Origin: Alphaproteobacteria bacterium
Lineage (GTDB): Bacteria > Pseudomonadota > Alphaproteobacteria > Rhizobiales > Aestuariivirgaceae
Direction: 5' to 3'
DNA: 16,923 nt
Assembly: GCA_026400595.1 (NCBI GenBank)
Contig: JAPLOT010000282.1
Coordinates: 1-16,923 of the forward strand
Positions within the stretch are counted from its first letter, which is position 1; each line of letters opens with the position of its first letter. Positions 14,206 through 16,923 of the stretch are shown here, in pieces. The notes under the pieces are model-generated. The model saw only the letters and a list, made by a program, of their open reading frames with translations. It did no database searches and was not told the DNA's origin. A program made the translations under genes and the position numbers.

Positions 14206-14832
14206 ATGTCAACGCGTCGCGGCAAGAAACCACCGGAGTCACCGGGATTTGATCCCAGCCCCTCGCTGGGCAAGACCATCCAGCGCCTCCGGAAGGCTTA
14301 CAACATGTCGCTGGGTGATCTTTCCGAACACTCCGGCGTTGCCAAGTCGATCATTTCCCAGATTGAGAGAAATGAGACAAACCCCACATTGTCAACAGTT
14401 TACCGGCTCTCCCGGGCGCTGGACACAACCATCGACGAAGTGCTCAGAACGGACAGCAAGGACGTATTCCTCGAACACCAGCAGAAGTCGGCTGTGCCGA
14501 TCCTCGAGAGCCAGGATGGCCGCTGCCGGCTTGCCATCGCTGGCCCGCTGAACCTGGTGGAGCAGGTACAGTGGTACGATTTCCAGGCTCAGGGTGGAGG
14601 TGTGCTCGAATCCGACCCGCATCCAATGGGCACCGTCGAGCACCTGTACATCCTGAAGGGTGAGTTGGAAGTGACTTCCGGCGACGAAACCCGGCGGGTG
14701 AAGGCCGGCGAAGCCCTGCGTTTCAGAGGTGACCTGCCGCACAAGATCGTCAATGTGGGTGTAGGCGAAGCCCATGCGTCCATGGTTCTGGTGCTGCGGC
14801 AGCTCGGCGGAGGCGCGCCAGCTGCGACATGA
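14206..14832 (+). CDS. XRE-family regulator with C-terminal cupin domain
   Basis: The protein has 208 residues. Residues about 21-80 are an XRE/Cro-CI helix-turn-helix (LGKTIQRLRKAYNMSLGDLS, SGVAKSIISQIERNETNPTL). Residues about 127-197 are a cupin barrel with HPMGTVEHLYILKGELEV (H139, E145, H146) and GEALRFRGDLPHKIVN (H179), which in this family binds a small effector. This is the architecture of SutR (YdcN), a sulfur-utilisation regulator in E. coli, so control of the divergent sulfur operon is a good inference but not shown. Other XRE-cupin members regulate amino acid, polyamine or antibiotic-response genes. The start has AGGACGACGAA just upstream. Its stop directly abuts the stop of the convergent permease gene with no gap. 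Confidence 0.92.
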   Translation: MSTRRGKKPPESPGFDPSPSLGKTIQRLRKAYNMSLGDLSEHSGVAKSIISQIERNETNPTLSTVYRLSRALDTTIDEVLRTDSKDVFLEHQQKSAVPILESQDGRCRLAIAGPLNLVEQVQWYDFQAQGGGVLESDPHPMGTVEHLYILKGELEVTSGDETRRVKAGEALRFRGDLPHKIVNVGVGEAHASMVLVLRQLGGGAPAAT

Positions 14833-15783
14833 TCAGGTAAGTTCTTGCTTCGGTTCGGCCGGTTGGCCGGCCGCTGTCCGGACGGCGAAGATCCCCGCGG
14901 CAATGATCAGCGCCATGCCCGTGGCTGTCGACCAGCTTGGGATCTCGCCGAAGAACAGATAACCCCACAGCGGTCCCCAGATCATGCCGGTGTACTCGAA
15001 CACCGTCACCAGGCTTGCCTTGGCGCTGCGATAGGCATTGGTCAGAAGAAACATGCCGAAGGCCGCAATGATCCCGCAGACTGCCATCAGCATGAGGTCA
15101 AGACTCCTGGGAGTCGACCAGGGTCGGACCAGGAAGTCGAGGCTTGGATGTCCTAGTTCCTCGATGCCGACCATGGCAAAGGCGATTGCCGCAAGACTTG
15201 CCCCGAGAAGATAGACGCCGTTCTGGTAGAAGGCCATCACGGTTGCGGCTTCGGTTACCCCGATGCGCCGCGCAATGACCATGGACAGGGCATAGGTCGT
15301 GGCACTCACGAGGCTCAGCAGCGCTGCCGGCTCGAAGAGCGACGACCCGGGGCGGAGGATGATCAGTACACCGATGAACCCGACGATCACGGCCACCCAG
15401 GCTTGCAGGCTTACGCGTTCGCCGAGCAGCGGGCCGGAAAGCAGCGTGATGATCAGCGGTGCGGTGAAGAACAAGGCGATCGCCTCCGCCAGCGGCAGTG
15501 CCGCCAACGACATGAAGTAAGTCGTATAGGCGACAAGCAGGATGATCCCGCGCAGGATCAGGACGCCGGCATTCCGGCTGAGCAGCCGGCCCAGGCCCAC
15601 CTCGAGCTGCACCATGAGGAGGAGCAAGGGCAGGGCGACCAGGCAGCGGACGACAATCGCCATGGTGACCGGGTAGTCCCCGCTGATCGACTTGATGATG
15701 GCGTCCTGCAGGGAAAAGACGACCACGCCCATCGCCAGGGAAGCAACGCCGATCAGATCCTTGTTCTGGGCAGGCAGGTTCAT
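14833..15783 (-). CDS. EamA/DMT-family permease
   Basis: A 316-residue inner-membrane protein with about ten helices and two EamA repeats, the normal drug/metabolite transporter layout. The first repeat opens with ASLAMGVVVFSLQDAIIKSISGDYP and ends LGERVSLQAWVAVIVGFIGVLIILRPG; the second runs from LLSLVSATTYALSMVIARRI to FEYTGMIWGPLWGYLFFGEIPS. Substrates of such permeases cannot be predicted; amino acid or metabolite export is common. The start at 15783 is the first possible one, since an in-frame TGA lies shortly upstream. No Shine-Dalgarno is visible, and a 10-base hairpin abuts the ATG. It follows the HD gene on the same strand and shares its promoter if transcription continues. Confidence 0.92.
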   Translation of the reverse strand: MNLPAQNKDLIGVASLAMGVVVFSLQDAIIKSISGDYPVTMAIVVRCLVALPLLLLMVQLEVGLGRLLSRNAGVLILRGIILLVAYTTYFMSLAALPLAEAIALFFTAPLIITLLSGPLLGERVSLQAWVAVIVGFIGVLIILRPGSSLFEPAALLSLVSATTYALSMVIARRIGVTEAATVMAFYQNGVYLLGASLAAIAFAMVGIEELGHPSLDFLVRPWSTPRSLDLMLMAVCGIIAAFGMFLLTNAYRSAKASLVTVFEYTGMIWGPLWGYLFFGEIPSWSTATGMALIIAAGIFAVRTAAGQPAEPKQELT

Positions 15784-15814
15784 GGACTCTGCTCATGGAA
15801 CACAAGCAGAGTCC
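15784..15814 (-). promoter_or_regulatory. Perfect 10-base hairpin abutting the permease start codon
   Basis: GGACTCTGCT (15784-15793) pairs exactly with AGCAGAGTCC (15805-15814) across an 11-base loop. On the minus-strand message the stem ends directly at the AUG, so the ribosome landing site is inside the structure. Upstream in the message a second stem, CCGCGCC (15813-15819) with GGCGCGG (15826-15832), overlaps it by two bases, so the two may compete. No T-run is present. A translational switch, RNA processing site or repressor site are all possible. Confidence 0.5.
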
Positions 15815-15859
15815 GCGCCAGCCACGGCGCGGCATGTTTGGTCTGCAAGCGGCGAATGA

Positions 15860-16474
15860 TTACTCGGCCGCGGCCAGCTTGGCGGGCAGGCCCTTCACTG
15901 TACCGGCTTGGACTACTGCCGGATCATGGGCCCTGCGGGCAAAAACCTCTCTCACCAGAGGTTCGAAGAAAGCGAGCGGCTTGGTGGCGAAGGCCGGATC
16001 GAATGAGGACTGATCCCAGCGTTCGCAGAAGTCCACACAGGACTGGAAATAGGGCGAAGCCCGATACTTCTCGCGCTCGTGCTGGTTCCAGCCATAGTGA
16101 TGAGCGTAATAGTACATCTGGAAGGATGCATGGTGCTCGATGGTCCAGACCACTTCTTCTCGCAGATAGGGACGAAGGATCTCCGCCGCAAAGCGATCGT
16201 GATTCTGCGGCGCCAGTCCGTCGCCGATATCGTGAAGCAGGGCAGCCACCACCCAATCGATGTCCGCACCTTCGTTCCAGGCGCGCGTGGCTGCCTGCAG
16301 GCCGTGCTCGAGCCGCGAGATCTTGTAGCCGGGAAGCGTCTCGTCTTCCTGCAATCGCAACTCCCGCAGCACGCGGTCACCCGTTCCCTTCACGTGATCG
16401 TCTTCGAGTGGCTTCAGGAACAGATAATCCTCGCGCGTTCCGTCCTTCATCGCGGTGAATTCAACGGTTTTCAT
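15860..16474 (-). CDS. HD-domain protein resembling diiron oxygenases of the PhnZ/MIOX type
   Basis: A 204-residue cytoplasmic HD-domain protein. The ligand series is H57 (SRLEHGLQAA), H81-D82 (LLHDIGD), H92 (NHDRF), H114 or H115 (IEHHASF) and D154 (CERWDQ). Six positions of this kind bind the mixed-valent diiron centre in PhnZ and myo-inositol oxygenase; simple HD phosphohydrolases often have fewer. The EHxLQAA and AALLHDIGD blocks look closest to PhnZ-type phosphonate oxygenases, but the Tyr and Glu gate residues of PhnZ do not align. So an oxygenase is a guess and a phosphohydrolase remains possible. The ATG at 16474-16472 is chosen because it overlaps the upstream permease gene by 14 bases and GGGAGC lies about 11 bases before it. 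Permease genes lie on both sides. Confidence 0.8.
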   Translation of the reverse strand: MKTVEFTAMKDGTREDYLFLKPLEDDHVKGTGDRVLRELRLQEDETLPGYKISRLEHGLQAATRAWNEGADIDWVVAALLHDIGDGLAPQNHDRFAAEILRPYLREEVVWTIEHHASFQMYYYAHHYGWNQHEREKYRASPYFQSCVDFCERWDQSSFDPAFATKPLAFFEPLVREVFARRAHDPAVVQAGTVKGLPAKLAAAE

Positions 16475-16691
16475 GCTGCTGCCGCTCCCGGTGAAAGATG
16501 TACAGTCCTGACCCGATGATAATGGCTGCACCGGCCCACGTCCACAGGTCGGGCCAGTCGCCCCAGATGACGAAACCGAAGAGTGTGGCCCAGATCAGGG
16601 AGGAATACGAGAAGGGTGCAACGACCGAGGCCGGTGCCGCGCGGAAGGCCCGGATCAGGCAGAGATGCCCCAGTCCACCAGCAACCCCGCT
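16461..16691 (-). CDS. EamA/DMT-family permease, C-terminal fragment (5' part replaced)
   Basis: About 77 residues of the last part of a second DMT permease: GGLGHLCLIRAFRAAPASVVAPF, then SSLIWATLFGFVIWGDWPDLWTWAGAAIIIGSGLYIFHRE and a basic tail. This closely follows the family's C-terminal three helices. Upstream of about 16691 the minus-strand frame stays open to 16859, but that stretch is charged, His/Ala-rich and unlike any permease helix, while the opposite strand there reads as another protein. I therefore end the real homology near 16691. The 3' end overlaps the HD gene start by 14 bases, so the two would be co-translated in an intact copy. Confidence 0.75.
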   Translation of the reverse strand, partial: SGVAGGLGHLCLIRAFRAAPASVVAPFSYSSLIWATLFGFVIWGDWPDLWTWAGAAIIIGSGLYIFHRERQQHENR

Positions 16692-16922
16692 GCCGACGAC
16701 ATCGTCGACTGCACCGACATTCAAGCCCTGGTGGGCAAAGATCGCCTGACGAGCATGGGCATGAGCTGCTCGGACGGCAATTGGCCCAATTGGCAGGGCT
16801 CGGCGCGAAGCTGCCATCCCAACGGCATCCAAAGCGTCTTCTGCGACGGCAGCGTGCACTGGATCAACAACGACGTCGAAACCAAGAAACCGGGCGTCTC
16901 AAGCGTCAGTACGGTGGCTGAT
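16692..16922 (+). CDS. DUF1559-like protein, C-terminal fragment (foreign to the rest of the window)
   Basis: The plus frame with codon starts at 16692, 16695 and so on is open to the window end. It reads ADDIVDCTDIQALVGKD, then SMGMSCSDGNWPNWQGSARS, then SCHPNGIQSVFCDGSVHWIN. The block H-P-x-G-x-x-x-x-F-C-D-G-S-V is the hallmark of the C-terminal end of DUF1559 (PulG/prepilin-like) proteins, greatly expanded in Planctomycetes and relatives and not expected in an alphaproteobacterial operon. The N-terminal prepilin part is absent. The left limit is approximate: the frame is open back to at least 16665, where the permease homology on the other strand takes over. No stop is seen before the edge. 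Confidence 0.65.
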
Positions 16923-16923
16923 T

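Noticed and set aside
16692..16859. A 5' extension of the second permease on the minus strand
   Set aside because: The extra residues are charged, with no membrane helix, and the opposite strand there carries a clear DUF1559 ending.

Overview
The window looks like a GC-rich (roughly 60-65% by eye) alphaproteobacterial chromosome segment. The grounds are the secG-pyrG and kdsA-eno gene pairs, a compact cysG / DUF2849 / ferredoxin-type sulfite reductase / DUF934 / cysH operon of the alphaproteobacterial kind, and a lipid A pathway gene (kdsA) that marks a Gram-negative envelope. Genus cannot be fixed from the sequence.

Layout. (1) 1-1464: the 3' end of a sugar-type ABC importer ATPase, an exported MBL-fold hydrolase, and a small DUF1330 gene facing them tail to tail. 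(2) 1596-9326, plus strand: secG, pyrG, a DUF3772/MscS mechanosensitive channel gene interrupted by one in-frame amber codon, a PaaI-type thioesterase, kdsA, eno and an anchored protein of unknown function. Several junctions are ATGA overlaps, so this looks like one or two transcription units. (3) 9447-14032, minus strand: six packed sulfate-assimilation genes in the order [2Fe-2S] ferredoxin, cysG, DUF2849, cysI, DUF934, cysH. APS is reduced to sulfite by CysH and sulfite to sulfide by CysI. CysG makes the siroheme, and the ferredoxin is a plausible electron donor. (4) 14033-14832: a divergent control region with a perfect 10+4+10 dyad and an XRE-cupin regulator that probably controls the sulfur operon. 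(5) 14833 to about 16691, minus strand: two EamA/DMT permeases flanking an HD-domain protein with a full set of diiron-oxygenase-like ligands. (6) From about 16692 to the end the sequence changes character. The minus-strand permease loses its homology, while the plus strand reads as the C-terminus of a DUF1559 (planctomycete-type) protein, so a chimeric contig end is the simplest explanation.

Most of the window is ordinary core metabolism. The points most worth checking are the amber-split channel gene, the siroheme synthase with a shortened and degenerate methyltransferase half, the regulator/dyad pair, the permease-HD-permease module with a hairpin abutting a start codon, and the foreign junction at the right edge. 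No tRNA, rRNA, CRISPR array, insertion sequence or prophage was seen. No gene-free stretch exceeds 300 bases.
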